Shown in pieces: positions 1 to 7,984 of a stretch of 46,506 nucleotides of DNA (position 1 is the first letter of the stretch; each line of letters opens with the position of its first letter). The stretch is from NCBI GenBank assembly GCA_020635175.1, contig JACKAH010000010.1, positions 1 to 46,506 on the forward strand. Direction: 5' to 3'. Origin of the DNA: Deltaproteobacteria bacterium (GTDB taxonomy: Bacteria > Bdellovibrionota_C > UBA2361 > J135). The notes below the pieces were generated by a model that was not told the origin of the DNA, did not search any database, and was given only the letters and a program-made list of their open reading frames with translations. Position numbers and translations under genes: made by a program.

Positions 1-384
1 GCTGCCGGTTCGATAGTACAGGCATTCGTCTTAAAAAATAGAAAAATGGTTCGAAGGATCGTTTTACTTAATAGTACTACCAGACCTCACCCATCTTTAA
101 GAGAGAGGTTTTTAGCTTGGGCTGAAAAAAACCTCCCGCTTGGACTTCCTTTTAGGTTAGGAAGCTTAGCCTTTGATTCAAGATGTTTTTTGCAGCGCAT
201 TAGATGTCCTGCACTTGTGTTAGTTACTGGAGATGCTTCCCAATATGTTAGGCAGCAGGCTGAGTATCTTAGTTCGCATCTGCCAACATCTTGGTTCTCG
301 GAGTTATTGCGTGGTTCAACTTTGAGTGAAAAGATTGAGCTGTTTTTGGACGTGCCAGCTAAGTGTCCGCAGAAAAACCGCTAG
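1..384 (+). CDS. alpha/beta hydrolase, C-terminal part (5' end outside window)
   Basis: The frame is open from the first base, so this is the 3' part of a longer gene and the ATG at 46 is probably internal. The first visible residues (AAGSIVQAF, then RRIVLLNST) look like the region just after the nucleophile elbow of an alpha/beta hydrolase, where GG-x-I-AQ-x-A is followed by the strand carrying LVLLNS. Further on, IRCPALVLVTGDASQYV fits the beta-strand and acid-residue segment (P-x-LVL-x-G-D). The catalytic Ser lies upstream of the window and I do not see a clear catalytic His in the C-terminal tail. Substrate unknown. It ends in TAG and shares the four bases CTAG (381-384) with the stop of the convergent patatin gene. 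Confidence 0.6.
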   Translation, partial: AAGSIVQAFVLKNRKMVRRIVLLNSTTRPHPSLRERFLAWAEKNLPLGLPFRLGSLAFDSRCFLQRIRCPALVLVTGDASQYVRQQAEYLSSHLPTSWFSELLRGSTLSEKIELFLDVPAKCPQKNR

Positions 385-1583
385 CTGCTTTGATGAATCT
401 CTTCCTCTTCTTCCTTAAGGACCTTCTTCGCAGATTTAAACTCAATGTGATGCTTGTTACGTAATACAGCCATTGTTTCGTCGTATCCACGTTCAATTAA
501 GGCTCTTGAGTATTCAGGATGAAGCGCTACGTAGCTCATAACTTCATAGGCGAGTTCTTCTCCCAGTTTTTTTCTGATAAATGTAAAAACTGGCCAAGTT
601 GCTCCTAGCGAGCTGATGAAATCTTTGGTCGTCTTACCAACGGCATCTTTAAGCAAAGGCCCTAAAGGCTCTTGATTTCTAAGTTTAAAGATCTCAGGGG
701 GTCTCATGCAGAATGTGTCTGCTGCTGCTGGTACTTCCCAATCCGGTCGGGTGTCTTCAGGCTCACCGTATCTATTAAGCCACCAATATCGCCCAGATAT
801 ATCAATTACGATTATTCTTTCTGCCCCCATGCGTACACATGGATCTACTGGGATATTTTGAGATATCCCACCATCAACAAAGCGAACATCTCCACCATCA
901 ATATCAAGTTGAACTGGGGGTAGGACTGTTGGCAATGCAGCAGAAGCAAAACCGTGCTGAGCAGTCAGTTGGTCGACTTTGTGAATTTGGAATGAAGCTC
1001 CAGACATCATGTCAGGGGTAATAGAATAATCACCACTGAAAAACAAAAGTGGCTTACGTTCTGTTCCTTCAATAGTGGTAATTACCGCCATGCCTTTTAG
1101 GTTCGGATCTCGATCTGAGGCTCTAAGTCCTCCGTGTTTATCGATTGTTGTAGAGATACGATTCATTAATGGCTCGGGATTAAAGATCGCTTCATCAGAA
1201 GCATGTGGCCCGGGATTAAGTGCATACTTTAAAAGTGCAATCTTTACTGAGCGAAGGAAGGTGATGGATGGAGATCCTTTAAAAGAGTTTCTGAAGGTAC
1301 GCTCAAGCCAAAGAGATTCTAATTCCTCAATAGCGTAGCTTAATCCATTTTTTACAGTGGCTCCAAAAATAAGAGTGTTGATTGCACCGATACTACTTCC
1401 AACAGTGTATGAAATTGGGAATTGCTCTTCTTTGATAAAATGAGAGAGCGCTTTTAGTGCACCTACTTGATAGGCAGCTCTTGATCCTCCTCCTGATAGA
1501 ACTAATCCAACAGGCCTATCGGAAGTAAGCGATAGAGGTCGCTTAATTGATGGTTCTTCTTTTGATCTTCTTCTACTTTTCAT
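381..1583 (-). CDS. patatin-like phospholipase family protein
   Basis: 400 residues. The patatin Ser-Asp dyad is visible: the oxyanion segment GGGSRAAYQVG near residue 31, the nucleophile elbow GSSIG (G-x-S-x-G) near residue 62, and the DGG motif in FVDGGISQNIPV near residue 236. Members hydrolyse acyl ester bonds of phospholipids or neutral lipids; the substrate here cannot be told. No signal peptide is apparent. The N terminus is basic (MKSRRRSKEEPSIKR) and the C terminus is a charged tail rich in Lys and Glu. It is transcribed alone, convergent with the hydrolase at the window start and separated from rpsT by about 210 bases. Confidence 0.9.
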   Translation of the reverse strand: MKSRRRSKEEPSIKRPLSLTSDRPVGLVLSGGGSRAAYQVGALKALSHFIKEEQFPISYTVGSSIGAINTLIFGATVKNGLSYAIEELESLWLERTFRNSFKGSPSITFLRSVKIALLKYALNPGPHASDEAIFNPEPLMNRISTTIDKHGGLRASDRDPNLKGMAVITTIEGTERKPLLFFSGDYSITPDMMSGASFQIHKVDQLTAQHGFASAALPTVLPPVQLDIDGGDVRFVDGGISQNIPVDPCVRMGAERIIVIDISGRYWWLNRYGEPEDTRPDWEVPAAADTFCMRPPEIFKLRNQEPLGPLLKDAVGKTTKDFISSLGATWPVFTFIRKKLGEELAYEVMSYVALHPEYSRALIERGYDETMAVLRNKHHIEFKSAKKVLKEEEEEIHQSS

Positions 1584-1750
1584 GAAAAGTCATTCTAATC
1601 GATGCTCTGGAGCAGGGCACGTTGAGTAAAATTGAAATAGAATATTAATATCGGCAACTTAGCTTAAATGCTTGACGGTCTGCAAGCTATATACAGAGAG
1701 TCAAATTGTAAACTTTAATAATATTGATAGCTTACAATTATGATGCAGGT

Positions 1751-1799
1751 CTGACCAGAAAAGAATTGCTGGATCAGGGTAAATAAATCGTTTTATTTA
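1751..1799 (-). terminator. weak hairpins downstream of rpsT
   Basis: On the minus strand the rpsT stop codon lies inside an AT-only palindrome (TAAATAAA-ACGA-TTTATTTA, 1780-1799). A second stem follows, CTGATCCAG with CTGGTCAG and one bulged base (1751-1777). No clean U-tract follows, so a terminator role is plausible but unproven. Confidence 0.3.
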
Positions 1800-2056
1800 G
1801 CAGCAGCGCTAGCTTGGCTTGTAAGTCTGCTAAGTTTACGGCTTGCATTGTTTTGATGGAATACGCCTTTTCTTGCAGCTTTAGCGAGTAGAACTTCAGC
1901 GTCCTTAACTAGTTGTTCGGTGTTTGAATCTCCGTTAGCGATGGCAGTGCGTGCTTTCTTGATAGCAGTTCTAACGCTAGTTTTAATTACGCGATTTCTT
2001 TCACGACGTTTGGTGTTTTGTCTGTTTCTCTTAATCGCTGATTTATGGTTTGCCAT
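1793..2056 (-). CDS. rpsT: 30S ribosomal protein S20
   Basis: 87 residues, the usual S20 length. It is very basic and begins MANHKSAIKRNRQNTKRRERN, the characteristic S20 N terminus, followed by SVRTAIKKARTAI and an Ala/Lys-rich C-terminal helix ending SQASAAAK. S20 binds 16S rRNA early in small-subunit assembly. The gene is monocistronic, with a promoter-like sequence at 2098-2126. Confidence 0.97.
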   Translation of the reverse strand: MANHKSAIKRNRQNTKRRERNRVIKTSVRTAIKKARTAIANGDSNTEQLVKDAEVLLAKAARKGVFHQNNASRKLSRLTSQASAAAK

Positions 2057-2097
2057 TTTTTATCTTTACAAATCGATTTTTAAAATTTGAGCGGCTA

Positions 2098-2126
2098 AAG
2101 ATATCAGCTTGTTATGAGAAAGACAA
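2098..2126 (-). promoter_or_regulatory. sigma70-type promoter of rpsT
   Basis: Read on the minus strand: TTGTCT (plus 2121-2126), a 17-base spacer, and TATCTT (plus 2098-2103), about 40 bases before the rpsT ATG. Hexamer quality and spacing fit a housekeeping promoter. It lies between the end of mazG and rpsT, which is consistent with independent expression of rpsT. Confidence 0.5.
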
Positions 2127-2155
2127 GTTTTGCCCAAGCTTGCAACCATCTGATT

Positions 2156-2902
2156 TTACTTGGTTTTTGCGGTTTTCCACAGTTTCTCAAGCTGATTTAA
2201 GCTTAGTGCTCCCAAATCATCCCCAGCAGTTTCCTCTACAAAGCGAAATCTCTTCTTAAATTTGCTGCATGCTTTTAAGAGAGCTATCTCTGAATGAAAG
2301 CCCATTTTTCGGGCGTATTGGCTAAGCACAAATAATAGATCACCAAACTCTTCCTCCTCCAATTCCGGTTCTGAAGCTTCTAGCAGTTCTTGTAGCTCTT
2401 CCTTTATCTTTTCTTTCACAGACGCTGTATCAGGCCAGTCGAAGTTTACTCTTGAAGCCTTCTCTCCAAACTTGTGTGACATCTCAAGTGAGGGTAGTGA
2501 TTTTGGAATATCATCTAATAAAGATTTCTTCTCTTTTCGTTCTGCCTGCTTTATCTGCTCCCAATTGCTTCTTACTTCGTCAGCATCAGAAACTTGCACA
2601 TCTCCAAATATATGAGGATGTCGTACAATCATTTTTTCAGTGATTTTCTCAAAGATATCTTCAATCGTAAACGTTCCCATATCTGAGGCTATCTGTGCAT
2701 GAAGGTAAACTTGCAATAAGACATCTCCAAGCTCTTCACAAATCTTTTCTGGATGATTATCAATTGCATCTATAACTTCATAGCTTTCTTCAATTAGGTA
2801 TGGCTTTAAGCTTTCATGTGTTTGTTTTAGATCCCATGGGCAGCCATTTTCAGGATCTCTAAGCTGTGCGATGATCTTCTTAAATTTTGTGTGAGGATTC
2901 AT
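2156..2902 (-). CDS. mazG: nucleoside triphosphate pyrophosphohydrolase MazG
   Basis: 248 residues, near the usual 260. MazG hydrolyses (d)NTPs to NMP and pyrophosphate and belongs to the all-alpha NTP pyrophosphatase superfamily. The N terminus FKKIIAQLRDPENGCPWDLKQTHESLKPYLIEESYEV is nearly diagnostic, and EESYEV with the later EELGDVLLQV forms the E-x-x-E...E-x-x-D metal site. The C-terminal half repeats the pattern (KEELQELLEA..EEEFGDLLFVL), as in two-domain MazG. Its start overlaps the 3' end of comF by 23 bases, so the two are translated from one message. It is the last gene of the TPR-gpmI-comF-mazG run. Confidence 0.95.
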   Translation of the reverse strand: MNPHTKFKKIIAQLRDPENGCPWDLKQTHESLKPYLIEESYEVIDAIDNHPEKICEELGDVLLQVYLHAQIASDMGTFTIEDIFEKITEKMIVRHPHIFGDVQVSDADEVRSNWEQIKQAERKEKKSLLDDIPKSLPSLEMSHKFGEKASRVNFDWPDTASVKEKIKEELQELLEASEPELEEEEFGDLLFVLSQYARKMGFHSEIALLKACSKFKKRFRFVEETAGDDLGALSLNQLEKLWKTAKTK

Positions 2903-3689
2903 TCAGTCTCCTATGAGTATTTCTGTCTTTATAGACAGAGACTAATTTTTTCTCAATACTCCACCGAAAACCTCCCCAGCTCTGAGCTCTACTCAGAGTT
3001 ATTAGAGAAACAGATGCGGCCCCTGCTTGCATTAAGCACATAGCAGCCGAAGTTGCAGTGGCCCCTGTTGTAACTACATCATCAACTAATAGAAGCTTTT
3101 TGTTCATCAACCTGTCTGTATTGACATAAAAAGCTGATCTTACGTTCCTGATTCTTTCCTTTTGTGCCAGAGAAGCTTGTGCGACACGTCTACTTGAGGT
3201 TTTTAAAAGGGTTCTTTTAATTTGGGTTTTTGTTCGATTTGAGATCTCTTTCGCTAAGATAATGCTCTGATTAAAGCCACGCTTATTAAGCGAAGAGTTG
3301 GTGCAAGGCATCGGAAGTATGAAATCGTATTGGTCATCAACTATCTCCTTAGCAAAACTCTCAGCTAAGATTCGAGCTACTTGTCTACAGATGGAAGCAC
3401 TTGGCTTGTACTTCATTATACGAATTATTTTAACGGCGTCTAAATCGTATTCCCAAAGATATCGAATCTTTTCAAAGGGAGTAGGGACTTTATTGCATAG
3501 CTCACATACGCTGTAGCTGTTTAGTGTGGAAGTAGTGCTGAAACATTTAGAGCATCTTGTTATGCCCAGATCGACTTTCGGAATGCAACTGGGACATATA
3601 GGTGTTTGTGATCTTGCTTGTTCACAAAGCATGCAGTTAATTGGGAAGCAGGTATGAAGGATCTCGTTGAAAAATCTTAGTCTTTTCAC
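2880..3689 (-). CDS. comF: ComF family phosphoribosyltransferase-like protein
   Basis: 269 residues. The N-terminal third has Cys pairs typical of ComF zinc binding (PINCMLCEQ, PICPSC, ITRCSKCF, SVCELC). The middle has the family signature DFILPMPCTNSSLNKRGFNQS. The C-terminal part has the phosphoribosyltransferase PRPP loop, LLLVDDVVTTGATATSA. ComF proteins are tied to DNA uptake in naturally competent bacteria, and homologues such as GntX occur in non-competent ones; competence here is not shown. A basic extension of about 35 residues follows the PRTase domain. The gene lies 60 bases downstream of gpmI and overlaps mazG. Confidence 0.92.
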   Translation of the reverse strand: MKRLRFFNEILHTCFPINCMLCEQARSQTPICPSCIPKVDLGITRCSKCFSTTSTLNSYSVCELCNKVPTPFEKIRYLWEYDLDAVKIIRIMKYKPSASICRQVARILAESFAKEIVDDQYDFILPMPCTNSSLNKRGFNQSIILAKEISNRTKTQIKRTLLKTSSRRVAQASLAQKERIRNVRSAFYVNTDRLMNKKLLLVDDVVTTGATATSAAMCLMQAGAASVSLITLSRAQSWGGFRWSIEKKLVSVYKDRNTHRRLNESSHKI

Positions 3690-3749
3690 ACGAAGTATTC
3701 GTTAGATTTTTTGGAATGTTGACACTCAAACTCGAGAAAAGAAGCTTTT

Positions 3750-5258
3750 TTAGTAGAGTAAGGACGTTCCGGTCATCTCTACAGGTTTTTCTATTCCCAT
3801 TAGTTCTAATATCGTTGGAGCAACGTCGCAAAGCGCTCCTGATTTTATTTTTGAATCACAGCCAACTAGAATTATAGGTACTGGGTAAGTTGTATGAGCT
3901 GTGTGCTTTTCGCCAGTTTCGTAGTTAATCATCTGCTCACAATTGCCATGATCCGCTATGATTAATGCGCTTCCAGATTTTTGAGCTAACTTTTCTAGGA
4001 TTTGCCCTAAGCAGGCATCGACTGTTTCAACAGCTTTCACTGCAGCTTCTAATACGCCAGTGTGTCCAACCATATCGCAATTTGCAAAGTTAACTACCAG
4101 CAGATCGTATTCGTTTGCGTCTAAAGCCTGAAGTACAATTTCCTTAACCTGGTCAGCGCTCATTTCAGGTTTGAGATCGTAAGTCTTCACATCGCGAGGT
4201 GATGGAACGAGTTTGCGAGTTTCTCCCTTAAAGGGTTCTTCGACTAAGCTATTGAAGAAGTATGTGACGTGTGGATACTTTTCTGTTTCTGCTGTGCGTA
4301 ACTGAGTTTTACCTGCATCAGAGATAACCTGTCCCAGATTGCGATCAATCTTAACAACATCAAAAAAATTTGGTATACCAAAACTTGGTTCATACACTGT
4401 AAAAGATAGTGTCATCTTAATACTATGGGCTGAAGCTTCTCTCTTAAATCCATCAAAGCTAGCTTGGGTTATCGCGCTTACAATTTGCCTCATCCTATCA
4501 GCGCGAAAATTAAAAAAGATAATCCCATCTTCAGCTTTTATCGGCTGTCTGTTGATTATTGCAGGAAGTAAAAATTCATCAGTTGTGCCAGATTCGTAAG
4601 ATTCTTTTATGTAGCTTCTAGCAGAATCAAAGCTTGGGCCATCTCCGCTAAAGATAGCATTGTATGCAATCTCAGTCCTCTCCCAACGCTTGTCCCGATC
4701 CATTGCATAGAAACGTCCGCAGACAGATGCTATTGAAGTTCTAGAGCAATTAGCGAGCTCTTTCTCTAACAGATCTAGGGTTTGCATCGCTCCATAGGGA
4801 GAGGAGTCTCTTCCATCTGTAATTAAATGGAGAGCCGTCTTCATTTCTCTACTATCCAATTCTTTGATCAGAGAGATAAGGTGATTGATATGTGAGTGGA
4901 CACCGCCACTGCTACAGAGTCCAATTAAATGAATTGTGTTGCTGCCGACTTTGGCTACTAAATCATCTAACTTTGAGCAATTCTTTAAAAAATCATTCTT
5001 AAAGGCTTTGTCGATTCTATACAGCCACTGCTCAACAACACGTCCAGCTCCAATATTAAGATGTCCTACCTCTGAATTTCCCATGTGTCCATCCGGCAAG
5101 CCCACATTATTGCCATGTGTTAGTAGTGTTGCGTTTGGACATTCGCTTAATAGTCTATCTATTGTTGGTTTAACTGCGTTTGCTACTGCATTCGCCGTGG
5201 GGTTTGGGTTTAAGCCAAACCCATCAAGGATGCAAAGTAGTGTTGGAGTTCTTCCCAT
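3750..5258 (-). CDS. gpmI: 2,3-bisphosphoglycerate-independent phosphoglycerate mutase
   Basis: 502 residues, matching the usual 500-515. It interconverts 3- and 2-phosphoglycerate in glycolysis with two metal ions and a phosphoserine intermediate. Visible motifs: LCILDGFGL near the N terminus (first metal Asp), GHMGNSEVGHLNIGAGR (catalytic Ser), HLITDGRDSSP, GRFYAMDRDKRWER, FFNFRADRMRQ, and near the end VNFANCDMVGHTG and LIIADHGNCEQM (metal His/Asp). The start codon overlaps the stop of the upstream TPR gene by one base, indicating translational coupling. Confidence 0.97.
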   Translation of the reverse strand: MGRTPTLLCILDGFGLNPNPTANAVANAVKPTIDRLLSECPNATLLTHGNNVGLPDGHMGNSEVGHLNIGAGRVVEQWLYRIDKAFKNDFLKNCSKLDDLVAKVGSNTIHLIGLCSSGGVHSHINHLISLIKELDSREMKTALHLITDGRDSSPYGAMQTLDLLEKELANCSRTSIASVCGRFYAMDRDKRWERTEIAYNAIFSGDGPSFDSARSYIKESYESGTTDEFLLPAIINRQPIKAEDGIIFFNFRADRMRQIVSAITQASFDGFKREASAHSIKMTLSFTVYEPSFGIPNFFDVVKIDRNLGQVISDAGKTQLRTAETEKYPHVTYFFNSLVEEPFKGETRKLVPSPRDVKTYDLKPEMSADQVKEIVLQALDANEYDLLVVNFANCDMVGHTGVLEAAVKAVETVDACLGQILEKLAQKSGSALIIADHGNCEQMINYETGEKHTAHTTYPVPIILVGCDSKIKSGALCDVAPTILELMGIEKPVEMTGTSLLY

Positions 5259-6547
5259 TATGGAGTGCTCAATCTAGCAGGCACCTTGTCTGAGATCTTC
5301 TTTTCCAAATGGATGACTTTTCTTTCTAGATGAAAATCTGCGTCGCTAAGCTGTTGCCAGACAGTTGCTGATTTTTCAAAGTCTCCAAGTGCATTAAAGC
5401 AGCGACCTTTAAGAATCAATAATTGTTGCGCATCTTCATCACTCGTATCTATCTTTTCATTCTTAAGGTAGTCTTCGAAATCAGAGATTGCGACTTTAGC
5501 TTCATCAAGCATATTAAGTTTTATATAGAGTTTGATTAGCTCAAGTTCTGAATGAGTGCGACTCTTTCTGTTTGCATCTGCAGTGCCAGCTTTTGCAGCT
5601 GCGACAGCTCTCTGTGGTTCCCCGCGTTTGATCCAGATCTTAGCTGCTTCCATCCAATAACGTGGGTCACCACTATGTTTAGCAGCTTGAGAAAGAAGTT
5701 TGGCAGCTTCTTCGATATTGCCAGCTTCGTTTTCCAGTAAGGACAGTCTATATAAGCTAGGAATATAAGCGCTGTTTTTCTTCGTAAATTTGCGGATCTC
5801 TTCAAGCAGGGCGTCTTTATCTTCCTTATGAAGCTTTTCAATAACCTTAAGTTTTAAGCGTAGTTCTATATCGTGGTAGCTTTCGTCTTTGAGCCCAAAT
5901 CTCTCTAGCATGTGGTGGTACTCAAGTGCGTCTTGATATCGCTCCAACTCCTCAGATAGATCTCTAGCTAAGATTGCAGCTTTTTTATTTGGATGATTAT
6001 AAAGAATCAGCGCTAGGTTATCGATTGCCGCAGTTTTGTTTTCTAATTTTAGATTCAGTTCAGCAGCACGAAACAAAACTTCAGTGTTGGTTGAATCTAA
6101 TGTTCTTGCAGCATCTAAAACTTTAATTGCCTCTCTAATGTCGCCGGCGCCTTGTAGAGATTTTGAAAGTTCAACGCGTGCAATTATATTCTCAGGATCG
6201 CGTGATACGATCGATTCCCACTTATGCTGAGCCTTGCTCCATTCTCCTGCAGCTAAAAGATTTCTAGCCTCGATCATAACTTCTTCAGAGCGTTGACGGG
6301 TCTTGACGCGATTTTTAAGTTGTCTTTCACGCCAGTACGCTTTTATTCCAAAGAAAAGAGTAATAAATGCTGTAAATAAAATTCCTAAAGCAAATGTTGC
6401 AATTAGAACCAATGCCATAGGTGCTGAAACAGATGCTGTCTTGCTTAGATTAACAGTAACTGTTGAGTGGTTGTGATAGAATACGTAGACAACAGGTATT
6501 ACAATGATTGCAATCGCTGCCAACATTTTGATGATTCGTTGATTCAT
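5258..6547 (-). CDS. membrane-anchored TPR protein, LapA/LapB-like
   Basis: 429 residues. Residues about 7-24 and 42-68 are hydrophobic helices around a short segment (HNHSTVTVNLSKTAS) that looks like the LapA (DUF1049) hairpin, followed by a basic, charged stretch (KAYWRERQLKNRVKTRQRSEE). From about residue 90 there are tandem tetratricopeptide-type helical pairs (for example EWSKAQHKWESIVSRDPEN, REAIKVLDAARTLDSTN, EEAAKLLSQAAKHSGD). In E. coli lapA and lapB are adjacent genes, and LapB controls LpxC turnover and LPS synthesis. Here both parts seem joined in one chain. LapB's C-terminal rubredoxin-like zinc domain is missing: there is a single Cys in the C-terminal part. The role is inferred from architecture only. 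First gene of its operon, with a promoter at 6586-6614. Confidence 0.72.
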   Translation of the reverse strand: MNQRIIKMLAAIAIIVIPVVYVFYHNHSTVTVNLSKTASVSAPMALVLIATFALGILFTAFITLFFGIKAYWRERQLKNRVKTRQRSEEVMIEARNLLAAGEWSKAQHKWESIVSRDPENIIARVELSKSLQGAGDIREAIKVLDAARTLDSTNTEVLFRAAELNLKLENKTAAIDNLALILYNHPNKKAAILARDLSEELERYQDALEYHHMLERFGLKDESYHDIELRLKLKVIEKLHKEDKDALLEEIRKFTKKNSAYIPSLYRLSLLENEAGNIEEAAKLLSQAAKHSGDPRYWMEAAKIWIKRGEPQRAVAAAKAGTADANRKSRTHSELELIKLYIKLNMLDEAKVAISDFEDYLKNEKIDTSDEDAQQLLILKGRCFNALGDFEKSATVWQQLSDADFHLERKVIHLEKKISDKVPARLSTP

Positions 6548-6585
6548 GAGCTAATGATTTTAAAATAACACAGTGATATGAAATA

Positions 6586-6614
6586 TTTATAAGCCCTTAG
6601 ACAGAAAAGAGCAA
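6586..6614 (-). promoter_or_regulatory. sigma70-type promoter of the TPR-gpmI-comF-mazG operon
   Basis: On the minus strand: TTGCTC (plus 6609-6614), a 17-base spacer, then TATAAA (plus 6586-6591), about 40 bases upstream of the TPR gene's ATG. It lies just downstream of the 6666-6744 terminator, the expected position for a new transcription unit. Confidence 0.5.
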
Positions 6615-6665
6615 ACAGAAACGAGAAGAATGTGTAGTCAAAAAATAGATAAGAAAAACCAGATA

Positions 6666-6744
6666 AAAAAACCGCAGAGTGCACAGGGGATCACAGAGTT
6701 TTAAAAGATTTCTCTGTGCTTCTCTGTGTTCTCTGCGGTTTTTT
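6666..6744 (-). terminator. large palindromic terminator with CGCAGAG-type repeat
   Basis: Perfect 14-base arms AAAAAACCGCAGAG (6666-6679) and CTCTGCGGTTTTTT (6731-6744) enclose a nested pair CACAGAG (6692-6698) and CTCTGTG (6712-6718), with another CTCTGTG at 6722-6728. With A-tracts on one side and T-tracts on the other it can terminate in either direction. Here it closes the obgE-nadD-rsfS unit. The alternating CACAGAG/CGCAGAG units look like a dispersed palindromic repeat of a kind seen in many environmental bacteria. A copy-number search of the genome would show whether it is mobile. Confidence 0.75.
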
Positions 6745-6764
6745 ACAGAAAACAGAAACTTTTT

Positions 6765-7154
6765 CTAAGCGGCGTAGAGTTTTTCTACGTCAATTGTGCC
6801 AGCACGGCCCCAGAGGTTCTCTAGGTCGTATTGAGCTCTAACTGGTTCGAAGAAGATATGAATTACTACTTCGCCGTAATCAATTAAAATCCAATGGCCA
6901 GTTTCAAACCCTTCAATTGACTCTGGATGGACACCTAACTTGCCAAGTTCATACATGATACGATTTCCAATACCCTGTACATGGCGGTCAGATCTCCCGC
7001 TCATGACTATGAAATAGTCAGCAACATCTGTTTGGCTGTTTAATTCAAGGGCTATTGGATTGAGCGCTTTGGCCTCATGGCACGCAGCGATGGTTTCTAC
7101 TACAACACTTAATGGACTTTGGCTGGACTCCAGTTTGTGTAGGTTTTTATTCAT
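6765..7154 (-). CDS. rsfS: ribosome silencing factor RsfS
   Basis: 129 residues. RsfS (Iojap/YbeB family) binds ribosomal protein L14 and blocks subunit joining when nutrients are scarce. Family hallmarks: DVADYFIVMSGRSDRHVQGIGNRI, GVHPESIEGFETGHWILIDYGEVVIHIF and a C-terminal FFEPVRAQYDLENLWG. The start overlaps the 3' end of nadD by four bases. nadD-rsfS is a widely conserved pair. Confidence 0.95.
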   Translation of the reverse strand: MNKNLHKLESSQSPLSVVVETIAACHEAKALNPIALELNSQTDVADYFIVMSGRSDRHVQGIGNRIMYELGKLGVHPESIEGFETGHWILIDYGEVVIHIFFEPVRAQYDLENLWGRAGTIDVEKLYAA

Positions 7155-7984
7155 GCAGATGTATATCCCTCCTGAATAAGGTTTAAAATTTCTGGTGATA
7201 CAAGTTCATCAACAGACTGGTTTTTTTCAATTTTTGACCGTATTTGTGTGCTAGAAATATCAATAGGTGAGATTCTAATAATGTTGAGCTCGAGGCCCAA
7301 AGAGTTTTTGAAGTTTTCAATCATATAGGGCGAATTTCCTCTCTCCTTATTAGATGTCGGCAGATCTCTAGCTGTTTCTGAAATGTTTTCTTGTATTTCT
7401 GGTGATTTAACCGCAGCAGGCCTAGGAAGCCTCCCTTTAGAAGGTGCTGCTGAACTATGTCTAGGCTCGTTTTCGTGTTCTTTCTCCTCATTAAAGAAAA
7501 AACCTTCCTTTCTCTCATTATAGCAAAACCCCATTTTTTCAGCAATTAGCTTTATCTTTTCTTCTGTCTGAGGATCATGGCCACGCGTAACGATAAGAAA
7601 ATTACTTAGTTTGAATAACTCACTATAGTTCCACCACTTTTCAACATTTAACCAGCTATCTGCTCCCATGATAAAGCCAAGATCGCTTGGGGTAAGATTT
7701 TTTTCTTTCAATAGCTCTTGTAAGGTTGTGACTGTGTAGGAGGTTTTATCAGAGCGATATTCGATGTCACTAATCTCAAATTTTGGATATTTCTCAATCG
7801 AGAGTTCCACCATTTTATAGCGATCCCCAGCACTATAGTTTAATGACTCGCTTTTAAAGGGTGGAAGCTTGGCAGGTACGAAGATGACTTTTTCAAGCTT
7901 AAAGATCTGTAAGATTAATTCAGCAATGCCTAAGTGGCCAAGGTGGATTGGGTTAAACGTTCCGCCAAGTACTCCAACTTTCAA
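7151..7984 (-). CDS. nadD: nicotinate-nucleotide adenylyltransferase with an in-frame insertion
   Basis: 277 residues against the usual 190-220. NadD adenylates nicotinate mononucleotide in NAD synthesis. The nucleotidyltransferase core is intact: VGVLGGTFNPIHLGHLG (the H-x-G-H motif), FIMGADSW in the middle, and RISPIDISSTQIRSKI (the ISST-x-IR motif) near the end. The excess length is one block, about residues 162-222 (plus 7319-7501), rich in Pro, Ser, Arg and Glu and probably disordered. It sits between the core and the ISST-x-IR segment, where the family is normally short. The gene overlaps obgE upstream and rsfS downstream by four bases each. Confidence 0.93.
   Translation of the reverse strand: MKVGVLGGTFNPIHLGHLGIAELILQIFKLEKVIFVPAKLPPFKSESLNYSAGDRYKMVELSIEKYPKFEISDIEYRSDKTSYTVTTLQELLKEKNLTPSDLGFIMGADSWLNVEKWWNYSELFKLSNFLIVTRGHDPQTEEKIKLIAEKMGFCYNERKEGFFFNEEKEHENEPRHSSAAPSKGRLPRPAAVKSPEIQENISETARDLPTSNKERGNSPYMIENFKNSLGLELNIIRISPIDISSTQIRSKIEKNQSVDELVSPEILNLIQEGYTSA
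7413..7450. repeat. imperfect palindrome inside the nadD insertion
   Basis: Within the extra coding block of nadD, GCAGCA (7413-7418) and TGCTGC (7445-7450) face each other, with CCTAGG (7421-7426) and further partial complementarity between them. This is the kind of structure expected of a small palindromic element inserted in frame, but the core arms are only six bases. Confidence 0.3.

Noticed and set aside
1704..1739. AATTGTAA...TTACAATT inverted repeat downstream of rpsT
   Set aside because: AT-only arms with a 20-base loop in AT-rich DNA; it could be chance and no function can be supported.
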